Shown: positions 1 to 8,824 of the stretch, in pieces
How positions within the stretch are numbered: position 1 is the stretch's first letter
Layout of the letters: the number at the start of each line of letters is the position of its first letter
Source: a candidate division KSB1 bacterium
GTDB taxonomy: Bacteria; Zhuqueibacterota; Zhuqueibacteria; Zhuqueibacterales; Zhuqueibacteraceae
Direction of reading: 5' to 3'
NCBI GenBank assembly: GCA_034506255.1
Contig: JAPDPX010000005.1
Location: 62,001 to 126,000 of the forward strand
DNA length: 64,000 bases
The notes under the pieces: generated by a model
The model's input: only the letters and a program-made list of their open reading frames with translations
What the model was told of the DNA's origin: nothing
Databases searched by the model: none
Position numbers and translations under genes: made by a program

Positions 1-363
1 GGCCTTGGCGGCGAGCAGGGCCTGATTCGGGCTGAAAATCAGCGTGACGTTGGTGGGAATCTTCTCACTCGACAACCGCCGCACCGCCACCAAACCCTCG
101 CGCGTCATCGGGATTTTGACCACGATGTTCTTGTGGATTTTGGCCAGTTCGCGGCCTTCCCTAACCATGCCGTCAGCCTCCAGGGACACGACCTCTGCAT
201 TCACCGGCCCCGGCACCACCTCACAAATGTTGAGCAGGATCTGCTTGAATTCCCCCTTTTCTTTTGAGATCAGCGTGGGATTGGTGGTGACGCCATCGAG
301 CAGGCCCATGGCTGCGATTTTTTTGATTTCGGCCAGATTAGCGGTGTCGAGAAAAAGCTTCAT
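1..363 (-). CDS. tal: Transaldolase / fructose-6-phosphate aldolase family, 3' part missing
   Basis: Short (TalC/FSA-type) class I aldolase that transfers or cleaves dihydroxyacetone units of sugar phosphates in the non-oxidative pentose phosphate pathway, in the cytoplasm. The reverse strand reads [16 protein letters not shown] from an ATG at 363 with GGAG six bases upstream. Residues 26-31 (TTNPTL) and the VKIP motif at 82-85, where Lys83 is the expected Schiff-base lysine, are family hallmarks. The 121 visible residues cover a little over half of the usual ~215; the C-terminus lies beyond base 1. Sequence alone does not separate true transaldolase from F6P aldolase. Confidence 0.9.
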   Translation of the reverse strand, partial: MKLFLDTANLAEIKKIAAMGLLDGVTTNPTLISKEKGEFKQILLNICEVVPGPVNAEVVSLEADGMVREGRELAKIHKNIVVKIPMTREGLVAVRRLSSEKIPTNVTLIFSPNQALLAAKA

Positions 364-493
364 GTCAAACTCCAAAGTAGTGGTTGAAAAATGGTTGCTG
401 CGGCACCGTGCGGCACGGACTTCGAGACCGGGCGCGCTTGCGCGCAGGCCAACGATCAATTGACCTTGTGAAGTTGGCGGCAGGAGCAGTCGT

Positions 494-1318
494 TCAGTTC
501 AAGTCTTCGGCCAACATCGCTGGTCGGGAATCCATGCGCAGGCGTTCCAGCGCTGTCGCCTCTTCCGCGGGCAGAACCGTGGCGGCGGCGGGATAGAAAA
601 CCCGTTCCAGGAACAAGCCATGCGGTGGCGCAGTGGCGCCGGCATGGACGCGCTTTTGATTGGCCAGGATGGCAGCCACCTCGTCGACGGGCAGGGCGCC
701 ACGGCCGACTTCGATCAGCGTGCCGATGATGATGCGCACCATGCTGCGCAGGAAACGGTTGGCGCGCAGCCGCACGAGAATTTTCCCGTCGCTGTCCTCC
801 CATTGCACCATCTCGACACGGCTGAGGTAATGCGGATCGTCGGTGTCGCTGGCACAAAAGGCGCGAAAATTGTGCTCGCCCAGCAGGTGTTGCGCCGCGG
901 CCTGCATCGCCTCCAGCGCGAGGGGAAACTTGCAAAAATAGGCATAGCCGCGGCCGACCGCCACCGGATGACGGCTGAGCACGTAGAGATACTGGCGGCT
1001 CACCGCATCATAGCGGGCGTGGAACGCCTCCGGCACAAACTCCGCCTGCTTGACCACGACATCGTGCGGCAGAATGCCGTTGAGCTTGCGGGGCAGACGC
1101 TCCGGCTCCACCATCGCGGAAGTGTGAAAGTTGACGACCTGGTTAAGCGCATGCACCCCGGCATCGGTGCGGCCGGCGACATGCAGCCCGACCTCTTCTT
1201 TCAACAAAATTTTGAGGGCGCGCTGCAATTCGCTTTGCACCGTGCGCCGATGGGGCTGGGTTTGCCAGCCGCAAAAATTACTGCCGTCGTATTCCACAAT
1301 CAGTTTGATATTCGGCAT
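494..1318 (-). CDS. truA: tRNA pseudouridine synthase A
   Basis: Converts uridines 38-40 in the tRNA anticodon arm to pseudouridine. The 274-residue product has the normal family length and carries the catalytic loop GRTDAGVHA with the nucleophilic aspartate at residue 52. The N-terminus ([15 protein letters not shown]) is also typical. It starts 7 bp after the ecfT stop, so the two are almost certainly co-transcribed. The ecfT-truA neighbourhood is also known from Firmicutes, where it sits next to rplM-rpsI; here those ribosomal genes lie 46 kb away. Confidence 0.97.
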   Translation of the reverse strand: MPNIKLIVEYDGSNFCGWQTQPHRRTVQSELQRALKILLKEEVGLHVAGRTDAGVHALNQVVNFHTSAMVEPERLPRKLNGILPHDVVVKQAEFVPEAFHARYDAVSRQYLYVLSRHPVAVGRGYAYFCKFPLALEAMQAAAQHLLGEHNFRAFCASDTDDPHYLSRVEMVQWEDSDGKILVRLRANRFLRSMVRIIIGTLIEVGRGALPVDEVAAILANQKRVHAGATAPPHGLFLERVFYPAAATVLPAEEATALERLRMDSRPAMLAEDLN

Positions 1319-1325
1319 GCCAGCA

Positions 1326-2117
1326 TCAGGAAAGATGGAAAGCCAGCAGACTGAGACCCGCCGTCACCGCGAGGGCGGCCCAGTCGCGTTTCCGCCACGC
1401 CAACTCACGATAACTCACCCGGCCCTCGCCGCCTTGATAGCAACGCGCCTCCATTGCCACTGCCAGCTCATCGGCACGGCTGAAGGTGGCGACAAACAGC
1501 GGCACCAGCATGGGCACGAGCGCCTGCACACGCTGCCGCAGGCTGCCCGCAAAACGGGCGCCGCGCGCAAGCTGCGCCCGCTGAATGCGCTGTGCCTCTT
1601 CCACAATCGTCGGCACAAAGCGCAACGCCATGGTGGTCATCAGCGCCAGTTCGTGCACGGGAAACCGCAGCCGCTGCATGGGCCGCAGCAGTCGCTCCAA
1701 GCCATCGGTCAAATCCGTGGGAATCGTGGTGTTCGACAAGAGCGCTGCCACAATCACCAGCAGCCCAAGTCGCAGGGCGTATTGCATCCCCCGCGCCACA
1801 CCGTGCCACGAAAAAACGACGCCCCCCTCCGCCTCTGGGGCAGTGGCACTGGTCAACGCGTGCAGGAGAATGGTAATCCCAAACAGCCAGAGGAAAGCCC
1901 GCAGGTTGCTCAAAAAAATGCGCAACGGGATGCGTGTGCCGCTTATGGCCGCCAGGAGCAGAGCCGTCCACAGCAGCAGTGCCGGCCAGGATTCCGCCCG
2001 CATGATCGTGAACATGATAACAACGCTTGCGAGCAGCTTGGCGCGTGGATCAAGCCGGTGAACGATCGAGTCTGCCGGGATGTATCTACCGAGGGTAATA
2101 TTCTGCCATAAACTCAT
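1326..2117 (-). CDS. ecfT: Energy-coupling factor transporter transmembrane subunit EcfT
   Basis: Membrane scaffold of an ECF-type ABC importer, linking a substrate-binding S component to the EcfA ATPases. The 263-residue product shows the family N-terminus (a D-P-R-A-K-L stretch near residue 25), several hydrophobic segments, and a cytoplasmic Ala-Arg-Gly element (QLARGARFAG) of the kind that couples to the ATPases. No ecfA or S-component gene is visible within the window, so the partners must be elsewhere or upstream pieces were lost. The start lies only about 15 nt from the predicted transcription start, and I see no Shine-Dalgarno, so the message may be nearly leaderless. Confidence 0.9.
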   Translation of the reverse strand: MSLWQNITLGRYIPADSIVHRLDPRAKLLASVVIMFTIMRAESWPALLLWTALLLAAISGTRIPLRIFLSNLRAFLWLFGITILLHALTSATAPEAEGGVVFSWHGVARGMQYALRLGLLVIVAALLSNTTIPTDLTDGLERLLRPMQRLRFPVHELALMTTMALRFVPTIVEEAQRIQRAQLARGARFAGSLRQRVQALVPMLVPLFVATFSRADELAVAMEARCYQGGEGRVSYRELAWRKRDWAALAVTAGLSLLAFHLS

Positions 2118-2138
2118 AAACCGCTTGGTGTTGGCGCG

Positions 2139-2167
2139 AATATAGCAACATTTTGCTGAAATGCCAA
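2139..2167 (-). promoter_or_regulatory. Sigma70-type promoter of ecfT-truA
   Basis: On the minus strand a -35 TTGGCA (2167-2162) and -10 TATATT (2144-2139) are separated by exactly 17 bp. Initiation would fall near 2132, about 15 nt before the ecfT ATG. Confidence 0.6.
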
Positions 2168-3023
2168 CAGAAAACTCTGAACTGTGGTATCCTCAGTAAC
2201 GTGTGGAATCGCGCAGGCATCCCGCTCAATGCTGCCAACTTAGCGGAAAGGCAAGCCAATTCCGGGCAATTCAAAGGCAATGATGGAAATAATGAGCGGC
2301 CAAAATAAGCGGACGGGTTTTCATCAAAAACATTCTTGGCCCCTGAATTTTTCACTCAGATGGATCCCATCAGCGGGGAATGCCGATTTGATCGCGGCGC
2401 GCGACCATCCAGGGGTGGGGCATAGAAATTTTGCAGGCCAATGTGCCGTCAACTCCGGCAGGAGTATGACCTGTTTGGTTCCTCTCAAAAAATCGCACCA
2501 AATCATGAGCAATAAAATTACAGGCCCCCGGCGGAGCTTTGTGACCACGCCATTTCTGCCGGGCAGCAGCAAGCCAGCATGCAAGATTCAGGCAGTGACA
2601 CTGGGTATCCCTGTCTGCAGACGAAATATCTGCGCCACGTCCCACCCATAACTGGTGAGGCACTACACACAGATTTGTACAGATCACCGCAGATAAAAAT
2701 CAGCGTGACTCTCCGGCCGTCAGCTTGTTGAAAATTTGGTTGCGGCTGACGTCGTCTTGCGCTGCACCCACAACGAGCATGATCGCACCCGGATTTTTCG
2801 CTTGACTTTGTAGACCCTCGAGAATATTTTGATGGCCGTTTGATGCGGCAAATGCCGCCCCGGAGTCTGGAGGAGACCCCCGATGCGGCGAAGCCAGCGG
2901 GCCGGCGGAAGTCATCACCCGGCTTGCGGCTTCTCACGGCGCCCACCCACTTGACAAAATCAGTCAGCAATCCACTCCGCTGCGTGCGGTCCTTTGAATT
3001 CAACCCGACGCCTCTCACATCTC
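2168..3023. other. Gene-poor interval with a dispersed repeat
   Basis: No convincing gene. Short open frames exist on both strands but have no recognisable protein, no good ribosome site and run through a repeat (2359-2600) that recurs near 11.2-11.9 kb. A GCAGAC/CTGCAG-rich segment near 2605-2640 resembles the hairpin module found at 31.1 and 63.8 kb. The upstream region of the M20 hydrolase occupies the right end. Confidence 0.6.
2359..2600 (-). repeat. Dispersed intergenic repeat, family D, uninterrupted copy
   Basis: Read on the minus strand, this segment contains in order TTGCATGCTGGCTTGCTGCT, ATGGCGTGGTCACAAA, CATGATTTGGTGCGATTTTT, AACCAAACAGGTCA, GTTGACGGC, CCTGCAAAATTT and GCGATCAAATCGGC. 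The same blocks, in the same order with few mismatches, occur on the plus strand at 11168-11234 and 11655-11862. There the two halves are separated by about 420 bp. Confidence 0.75.
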
Positions 3024-4289
3024 ATGAATCCCAAGCTGAATACTCCTCTGACACACGCACTCGAACGCCTCGAACAATTTCACGAGGAAGCGATCGCCTT
3101 GCAGCGGCAACTTACCCGTATTCCAGCGCTCGCGCCGGAAAATGGCGGGGAAGGTGAAAAGGCCAAGGCCGATTTTCTTTATGACTGGCTGAGGCAGACC
3201 ATGCCGCCGGATGAGATGCAATGGTTCAACGCCCCGGATGCGCGGGTGCCGTGCGGCTATCGCCCCAACCTGCTCGCCCGTTTCAAGGGCGCCTCCGCCA
3301 GCCGCACGATCTGGATCATGACGCATCTTGATGTCGTGCCGCCCGGTGATCTGTCGAAATGGACGGGCGACCCCTGGACGCTGCGCGTGGAGGCTGACGG
3401 CAGGGGCCGGCGCAAATTGATCGGCCGCGGCACGGAAGACAACCAACAGGGTCTGGTTTCCGCGGTGCTCGCCATGAAAGCGCTGCACGATTTGTCCCTG
3501 CTGCCGGTTCATGACGTGGCCCTGCTGTTCGTTGCTGACGAGGAAACCGGCAGCGTCCATGGCGCGCAATATCTGCTGCAGCATCACCGCCGTCTGTTTC
3601 AAACGCACGATCTCATGATCATTCCCGATGCCGGTGACGCGCGCGGCGCCATGATTGAAGTGGCGGAGAAAAGCATTCTCTGGCTGCGTTTTCAAACGCT
3701 CGGCAGGCAATGCCACGGTTCGGAGCCGGAAAAGGGCCGCAATGCCCACAAGGCTGCCAGCTATCTGGCATGCCGGCTGGACTCGCTCTATCGCCGGTTC
3801 CGCAAACGCAACGCCATGTTCGCGCCACCCTATTCCACCTTCGAACCGACCAAGCGCGAAGCCAATGTGCCCAACATCAACACCATCCCCGGCGAGGATG
3901 TGATGTATTTCGATTGCCGCCTGCTGCCGGAATACAAAGTGTCCGAGGTGATGGCGGTGGTGCGCGCCCTCCTCCGGGAAACGGAAAGGAAGTTTCACGT
4001 CAGGATCAACCTCAGCTCACAGCAGGGCGAGCAGGCCGCGCCCCCCACCCCCGTTGATGCGCCGGTGGTGAAGGCCATCACGGCGGCGGTGCGCGAGCTG
4101 CGCCACCTGCGGCCCAAGCCCATGGGCATCGGCGGCGGCACGGTGGCGGGCTTCTTCCGGCGCGCCGGCATTCCGGCCGCGGTGTGGGCGACGATGGATG
4201 ACACCGCCCACAGCCCGGATGAATACTGCCTGCTGGAAAACCTGCTTGACGATGCGAAAGTGTTTGCGCATATTTTCCTGCAACGATGA
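3024..4289 (+). CDS. M20 family metallo-hydrolase (DapE/ArgE-type)
   Basis: Cytosolic dizinc amidohydrolase that removes an acyl group from an N-acyl amino acid or cleaves a small peptide; the exact substrate cannot be told. Visible metal-site motifs from the chosen ATG (421 residues): MTHLDVVPPGD with His101, GRGTEDNQQG with bridging Asp139, and VADEETGS with catalytic Glu173/Glu174. The C-terminal half restarts the catalytic fold with a GIGGGTVAGFFRRAGIPA segment. A TTG 30 bases upstream is possible but less likely. One option is deacylation of N-succinyl amino acids made by the GNAT/MenC-like pair at 53.7-55.7 kb, but the genes are not linked. Confidence 0.85.
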   Translation: MNPKLNTPLTHALERLEQFHEEAIALQRQLTRIPALAPENGGEGEKAKADFLYDWLRQTMPPDEMQWFNAPDARVPCGYRPNLLARFKGASASRTIWIMTHLDVVPPGDLSKWTGDPWTLRVEADGRGRRKLIGRGTEDNQQGLVSAVLAMKALHDLSLLPVHDVALLFVADEETGSVHGAQYLLQHHRRLFQTHDLMIIPDAGDARGAMIEVAEKSILWLRFQTLGRQCHGSEPEKGRNAHKAASYLACRLDSLYRRFRKRNAMFAPPYSTFEPTKREANVPNINTIPGEDVMYFDCRLLPEYKVSEVMAVVRALLRETERKFHVRINLSSQQGEQAAPPTPVDAPVVKAITAAVRELRHLRPKPMGIGGGTVAGFFRRAGIPAAVWATMDDTAHSPDEYCLLENLLDDAKVFAHIFLQR

Positions 4290-4401
4290 GCCCTCCTCAC
4301 ACCGTTACCGCGCCCGTCGGCGTTCCCTGCAAGCCAACTTCCCGCCCCGCCGACCCGGCGACAGACAAATGATGATTTGAGTAGCGAAAGGTAAGGATAT
4401 C

Positions 4402-5499
4402 ATGCCGACACGCAAGACTGCAAAAAAAACGGCCCCCGCCGCCCGCAAGCGGGCCGCCAAAAAAACCGTGAAGAAAGCCGCGAGCAAGGCTGCTCCCGGA
4501 AAAGCGGCAGCCCGGTCGGTCGCGCTCCCAGCCCCGGCAGCGCCCGATGAACAACTGCTGGCAGCCGCGCGCACCGCCATCAAAGTGTGCATGAATGTGC
4601 AGCCCGGTGAGACGGTCAGCGTCATCACCGATGAAAACAAACGCAACATCGGTCAGGCCCTGTGGCTGGCAGCCAGGGAAGCGGGTGCGGAGGCCATGCT
4701 GATCGAGATGCTGCCACGCTCGCGCAACGGCGAGGAGCCGCCAGCACCCATTGCCGCGCTGATGGCGGCCAGCAGCGTGGTGCTGTGCCCGACCACCAAA
4801 TCCGTCACCCATACCGAAGCACGACGCCAGGCCTGTGAACGCGGCGCGCGCATTGCCACCCTGCCCGGCATCACCGAAGACATGATGATCCGCTGCCTGA
4901 GCGCAGACTATCAAACGATTGCGGCGCGCAGCCAGAAACTCTCCGAGGCGTTGCAACGCGGTGACCTGATCCGCGTCACCAGCCCGGCGGGCACGGACAT
5001 TACCCTGCGGCGCGGCGACCGCTATCCCAAACCGGACACCGGCCTGTATCATCAACCCGGCGCCTCCGGCAACCTGCCAGCCGGTGAGACCTTCTTTGCG
5101 CCCCTGGAGGGCACCGCCGAGGGCAAGATCGTTTTCGAAGCGGCGGTCGCCGGCATCGGCAAGCTGCAACAGCCCATTCATATTCTGGTGCGCAACGGCA
5201 ACGCGGTGGAAATCACCGGCGGGCCGGAGGCCGACAAGCTCAATCAACTGGTCGATGCGGTCGGGCCGGCCGGCCGCAATCTCGCCGAACTCGGCATCGG
5301 CACCAACGACCGGGCACAAATCACCGGCCTGATCCTGGAAGATGAGAAGGTGATGGGCACCGTCCATTTCGCGCTCGGTGACAACAAATCGATGGGCGGC
5401 ACGGTGGGCGTGTCGAGCCATCTCGACGGCCTGGTGCTGCAGCCGACGGTGTATGTCGACGGCCGCATGATCATGGACGCCGGCAAACTACTGGTGTAG
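4402..5499 (+). CDS. M29 (AmpS/AmpT-like) aminopeptidase with Lys/Ala-rich N-terminal tail
   Basis: The body from about residue 48 matches the thermophilic aminopeptidase (M29) fold. A substrate-domain start PDEQLLAAARTAIK is followed by the metal-site segments NLPAGETFFAP, ELGIGTNDRA and the final EKVMGTVHFALGDN, which carry the expected Glu, His and Asp ligands. Residues 1-40 are an extremely basic, low-complexity run of Lys, Ala, Arg and Pro (e.g. RKTAKKTAPAARKR) that looks like a bacterial histone-H1 tail and is not part of the family. The ATG at 4402 is preceded by AAGGA, so the tail is in the gene. The next gene begins directly after the stop and is a paralogue. Confidence 0.85.
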   Translation: MPTRKTAKKTAPAARKRAAKKTVKKAASKAAPGKAAARSVALPAPAAPDEQLLAAARTAIKVCMNVQPGETVSVITDENKRNIGQALWLAAREAGAEAMLIEMLPRSRNGEEPPAPIAALMAASSVVLCPTTKSVTHTEARRQACERGARIATLPGITEDMMIRCLSADYQTIAARSQKLSEALQRGDLIRVTSPAGTDITLRRGDRYPKPDTGLYHQPGASGNLPAGETFFAPLEGTAEGKIVFEAAVAGIGKLQQPIHILVRNGNAVEITGGPEADKLNQLVDAVGPAGRNLAELGIGTNDRAQITGLILEDEKVMGTVHFALGDNKSMGGTVGVSSHLDGLVLQPTVYVDGRMIMDAGKLLV

Positions 5500-6486
5500 A
5501 TGAATCGCCTGGAGAAAACCGCGCAGCTCGCGTTGTTCGATTATTTCGAGCTGGCGCCCAAGCATTCGCTGTTGTTGGTCGCCCGCCGCGAGCAGGCGAC
5601 CGTCGCCGGTATTTTTCGCAAGGTCGCAGAAAGAGCCCGGGTCGAGGTTTTCCTGCTGGAGATGCCCGGCAACTCCGGGCGGCGCACGCTGCACTCGCCG
5701 CTCGTGCGCAATCTCATCAACACGGCCGACCAGGTGGTGGTGCTCATCCCCGATTTGGACACCCCCAGCCTCAACTGGCTGCGGCAGCAAACGCGCAGCC
5801 GGGTGTTGATCTGCCCGCCCATGGAAGAAGAGGCGGTGCAGCGCTGCGCCCGCACCGATTTGCGCCGCCTGCGCGAGCGCTGCCGCAAAATCGCGGACAT
5901 TCTCACCATCGGCAAGACCATCACCCTCACCAGCAAGACCGGCACCGCGCTCGACATGTCGATTCATCAGCATCGCGGCGCGCTGGAGGCGGCCCCGCTC
6001 AACGGGGATTTGCCCTGCACCAGCATGCCCACCGGTCGCGCCTACATCATGCCGGTGCCGAACAGCGTCAACGGCGAAATCGTGCTCAACGGCGTGGCCG
6101 GCGAGCGCCCCACCAGCACCGCCGGCATCACGATGAAAGTCGTGGACGGCAAAATCACGCTGATTCGCGGCGGCCGGGAGGCGGCGGCCTTGCGCCGCCG
6201 CTTGCGGCTCAGTGGCGCTGAATTGCTGGAGGCTGGTGGTGCCAAGATCAAAACCGGCACGGCCCGCACCGTGCTCGAAATCGGCTTTGGCATGAATGAA
6301 CACGCGCGGCCCGGGCAATCCGAGCTGGAAGACGAAAAAATCCTCGGCACCATTCATCTCGGGTTCGGCCGGCGCCTCGGTCCTGCAAAGATTACGGAGA
6401 TCGTGGCGCGCGGCCTCATTTTCGAGCCCACCGTCTCGATCGACAACCGCACCATCATGCAGGACGGCAAGTTGTTGTTCGAGTGA
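5500..6486 (+). CDS. M29-like aminopeptidase paralogue
   Basis: The 328-residue product resembles its upstream neighbour along the catalytic half: an EIGFGMNEHARP segment, ELEDEKILGTIHLGFG with the Glu/His ligands, and a nearly identical C-terminus (FEPTVSIDNRTIMQDGKLL against LQPTVYVDGRMIMDAGKLL). The N-terminal half is more diverged and the basic tail is absent. Its ATG follows the upstream TAG with no gap, so translation is coupled. The NLPAGE element of the first gene is replaced by MPTGRAYIMP, so one metal ligand may be missing. It could be a modified-specificity or non-catalytic partner subunit. Confidence 0.8.
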   Translation: MNRLEKTAQLALFDYFELAPKHSLLLVARREQATVAGIFRKVAERARVEVFLLEMPGNSGRRTLHSPLVRNLINTADQVVVLIPDLDTPSLNWLRQQTRSRVLICPPMEEEAVQRCARTDLRRLRERCRKIADILTIGKTITLTSKTGTALDMSIHQHRGALEAAPLNGDLPCTSMPTGRAYIMPVPNSVNGEIVLNGVAGERPTSTAGITMKVVDGKITLIRGGREAAALRRRLRLSGAELLEAGGAKIKTGTARTVLEIGFGMNEHARPGQSELEDEKILGTIHLGFGRRLGPAKITEIVARGLIFEPTVSIDNRTIMQDGKLLFE

Positions 6487-6591
6487 AGCCGTGGTGCGCG
6501 TGACGCCCGTCCCGGGTGCCAGCCTCTGCCCCTCCCCGCGCGCCGGCCGGCGTTGCCGCGAGCGGGTTCGCTTCCCCGGCAAGAAACCTGC

Positions 6592-6621
6592 TTGACATTC
6601 TCCCTCCGCCATGATTATTAT
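6592..6621 (+). promoter_or_regulatory. Sigma70-type promoter of the DAHP synthase gene
   Basis: TTGACA (6592-6597) and TATTAT (6616-6621) are separated by 18 bp; shifting one base gives TTATTA at 17 bp. This gives a leader of about 50 nt before the ATG at 6679. Confidence 0.6.
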
Positions 6622-6678
6622 GCACGACATTCATGTCAATCCTTTGCGAATTGCCCAGACAGGAATAATCATCCGGCC

Positions 6679-8043
6679 ATGATGACGTGGACACCCAGGA
6701 GCTGGCGCAACAAACCCATCACCCAGCAACCCGCCTATCCCGATCCCGCGCATCTGGAGCGCGTGCTCACCCGGCTACGCTCGTATCCCTCGCTGGTTTT
6801 TCCCGGTGAAGTCGAGCACCTCAAGCGCCTGCTGCGCGAGGCGGCACAAGGCAAACGCTTTTTGCTGCAGGGCGGTGACTGTGCCGAGCGCTTTCAGGAT
6901 TTCAGCAGCCAGGCCATCGCCAACCAACTGAAAATCCTGTTGCAGATGAGTCTGGTGCTGATTTACGGCCTGCGCAAGCCGGTGGTGCGGATCGGCCGCA
7001 TTGCCGGGCAATATGCCAAGCCGCGCTCGGCAGAATATGAAATCGTCGCCGGCCAAAAGCTGCCGGTCTTTCGCGGCGACAGCATCAACTCCTTCGAACC
7101 GGATGCCCGCACGCGCATCCCCGACCCCGAGCGCCTGCTGCAATGCTATTATCATTCCGCCATCACCGTCAACTACATCCGCGCCCTGATCGAAGGCGGC
7201 TTTGCGGATTTGCATCACCCCGATCACTGGGATCTCGAATTCATTGCCAAGAGCGAACGCCGTCGCGACTACCGCCGTCTGGTCAGGCGCATCCTCGACG
7301 GCGTGCAATTCATGGAGGCGCTTGGCGGCGTCAGGGCGGAAGTGTTGGGCCGCGTCGACTTTTTCACCTCCCACGAGGGCCTGTTGCTGCCCTATGAGGA
7401 AGCCCTGACGCATTACGTGAAAGAACGCAAATGCTTCTACAACCTCGGGGCGCACACCTTGTGGATCGGCGACCGCACCCGCCAGGTGCACGGCGCACAC
7501 GTCGAATATTTCCGCGGCCTGGCCAATCCCATCGGGGTGAAGATCGGGCCGAGCTGCACGCCCGATGAGCTGATCGAACTGATCCGCATGCTCAATCCCA
7601 AAAACGAATGGGGCCGCCTGACCCTGATCACCCGGTTGGGGAAGGATCGCATCTGCGAACTGCTGCCGCCGCTGATCCGCGCGGTGCAACGCCATCATTG
7701 CCGCGTCCTGTGGTGCTGCGATCCCATGCACGGCAACACCCGGGTGACCGCGGGCGGCTTGAAGACCCGCGATTTTCGCGACATTTTGCAGGAGCTGGCA
7801 CAGTGTTTTGCAATTCATCAACGCTGTGGCAGCCTGCTCGGCGGGGTCCATTTCGAGCTGACCGGCGAGGCCGTCACCGAATGCCTGGGCGGCGCCGAAC
7901 AAATCGCGGAGGAGGATCTGGTCACGAATTACCGGACCTATTGCGACCCGCGCCTGAATTATTCACAGAGCATGGAAATGGCGTTTCAAATCGCCAGCGC
8001 ACATGATGAGCGCGTGCCCAATCTGGCGTGGCCGAGTTTTTAA
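6679..8043 (+). CDS. 3-deoxy-7-phosphoheptulonate synthase, class II
   Basis: First enzyme of the shikimate pathway: condenses phosphoenolpyruvate with erythrose 4-phosphate. It is the plant/mycobacterial-type class II enzyme, about 454 residues, the normal length. Diagnostic segments in order: LQGGDCAERF, RIGRIAGQYAKPRS (phosphate binding), RVDFFTSHEGLLLPYEE, VKIGPSCTP, WCCDPMHGN and GGVHFELTGEAVTECLGG. The last two contain the metal-binding His and Glu. Two ATGs lie back to back at 6679 and 6682. It has its own promoter and starts the plus-strand run that continues into the glycan genes. Confidence 0.95.
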   Translation: MMTWTPRSWRNKPITQQPAYPDPAHLERVLTRLRSYPSLVFPGEVEHLKRLLREAAQGKRFLLQGGDCAERFQDFSSQAIANQLKILLQMSLVLIYGLRKPVVRIGRIAGQYAKPRSAEYEIVAGQKLPVFRGDSINSFEPDARTRIPDPERLLQCYYHSAITVNYIRALIEGGFADLHHPDHWDLEFIAKSERRRDYRRLVRRILDGVQFMEALGGVRAEVLGRVDFFTSHEGLLLPYEEALTHYVKERKCFYNLGAHTLWIGDRTRQVHGAHVEYFRGLANPIGVKIGPSCTPDELIELIRMLNPKNEWGRLTLITRLGKDRICELLPPLIRAVQRHHCRVLWCCDPMHGNTRVTAGGLKTRDFRDILQELAQCFAIHQRCGSLLGGVHFELTGEAVTECLGGAEQIAEEDLVTNYRTYCDPRLNYSQSMEMAFQIASAHDERVPNLAWPSF

Positions 8044-8114
8044 AACGGGCCGCCGGTGCCCCGCAGAAGCCGGGAACCACAGCCCCACATACATTGCCGC
8101 GCATCGCCGGTGTC

Positions 8115-8819
8115 ATGATTTTCAGCTCTCAGCAAGAAAAACTCAAAACCCTGCTGCGGCGGTGGCATTGTGATCGCCCTGCCCGCAAACTGGTGCGCCG
8201 CCTGCAAGGCTGGCGCAGCCTGCTGCCGAAATTTCCCACCTATGGGCAGGCGGCGGCACAATACATCGCCGGTGCGGATGATCCCATCCGCTACGCCGCG
8301 GTGGCTTATGCCATCCAAACCCTCGAACGGCAGCATATTCCCGGCAGTATGGCGGAAATCGGCGTCTATCGCGGCGAGTTGAGCGCCCTGCTGCACATGC
8401 TGGCCCCGGAACGGGATCTGTATTTGTTCGACACCTTCGCCGGCTTTCCGGAACAGGATTTGTCCGGCGCCGATCAGCGCTTTCGCGACACCAGCGTGGA
8501 AATCGTGAAAGCTGCGCTCGGTGACACCACCCATGTCATCTTCCGGCAGGGCTATTTTCCCGAGACCGCCCGCGGCCTGGAGCATGAACACTTCGCCTTC
8601 GTCATGCTCGATCTCGATCTCTACCCGCCCACCCGCGCCGGGCTGGAGTTCTTTTATCCCCGCCTGGTTCCCGGCGGCTATCTCTTTGCACACGATTACA
8701 ACTCGCCGGAATCGAATCATGCGGTGGCGCGCGCGGTCAACGAATTCCTGCAGGACAAACCGGAAAAGATCATCGAGCTGCCGGATATCTGGGGTTCGAT
8801 CATCATCCGTAAAATCTGA
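8115..8819 (+). CDS. TylF/macrocin O-methyltransferase-like SAM-dependent methyltransferase
   Basis: A 234-residue protein with the TylF pattern: a SAM-binding motif I segment MAEIGVYRGELSALL near residues 75-95, LYLFDTFAGFPEQD, and a metal/catalytic region FVMLDLDLYPPTRAGLEFF followed by GGYLFAHDYNSPE. Family members O-methylate sugars on secreted glycans or natural products. It lies 6 bp upstream of a GT9 glycosyltransferase and two genes before a GT4 enzyme, which points to modification of a cell-surface polysaccharide or lipopolysaccharide. No obvious Shine-Dalgarno precedes the ATG at 8115. Confidence 0.8.
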   Translation: MIFSSQQEKLKTLLRRWHCDRPARKLVRRLQGWRSLLPKFPTYGQAAAQYIAGADDPIRYAAVAYAIQTLERQHIPGSMAEIGVYRGELSALLHMLAPERDLYLFDTFAGFPEQDLSGADQRFRDTSVEIVKAALGDTTHVIFRQGYFPETARGLEHEHFAFVMLDLDLYPPTRAGLEFFYPRLVPGGYLFAHDYNSPESNHAVARAVNEFLQDKPEKIIELPDIWGSIIIRKI

Positions 8820-8824
8820 GGCCC

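Noticed and set aside
2280..3018. Several open frames of 70-166 codons in the 2.1-3.0 kb gap
   Set aside because: They overlap each other on both strands and run through a dispersed repeat; none looks like a protein.
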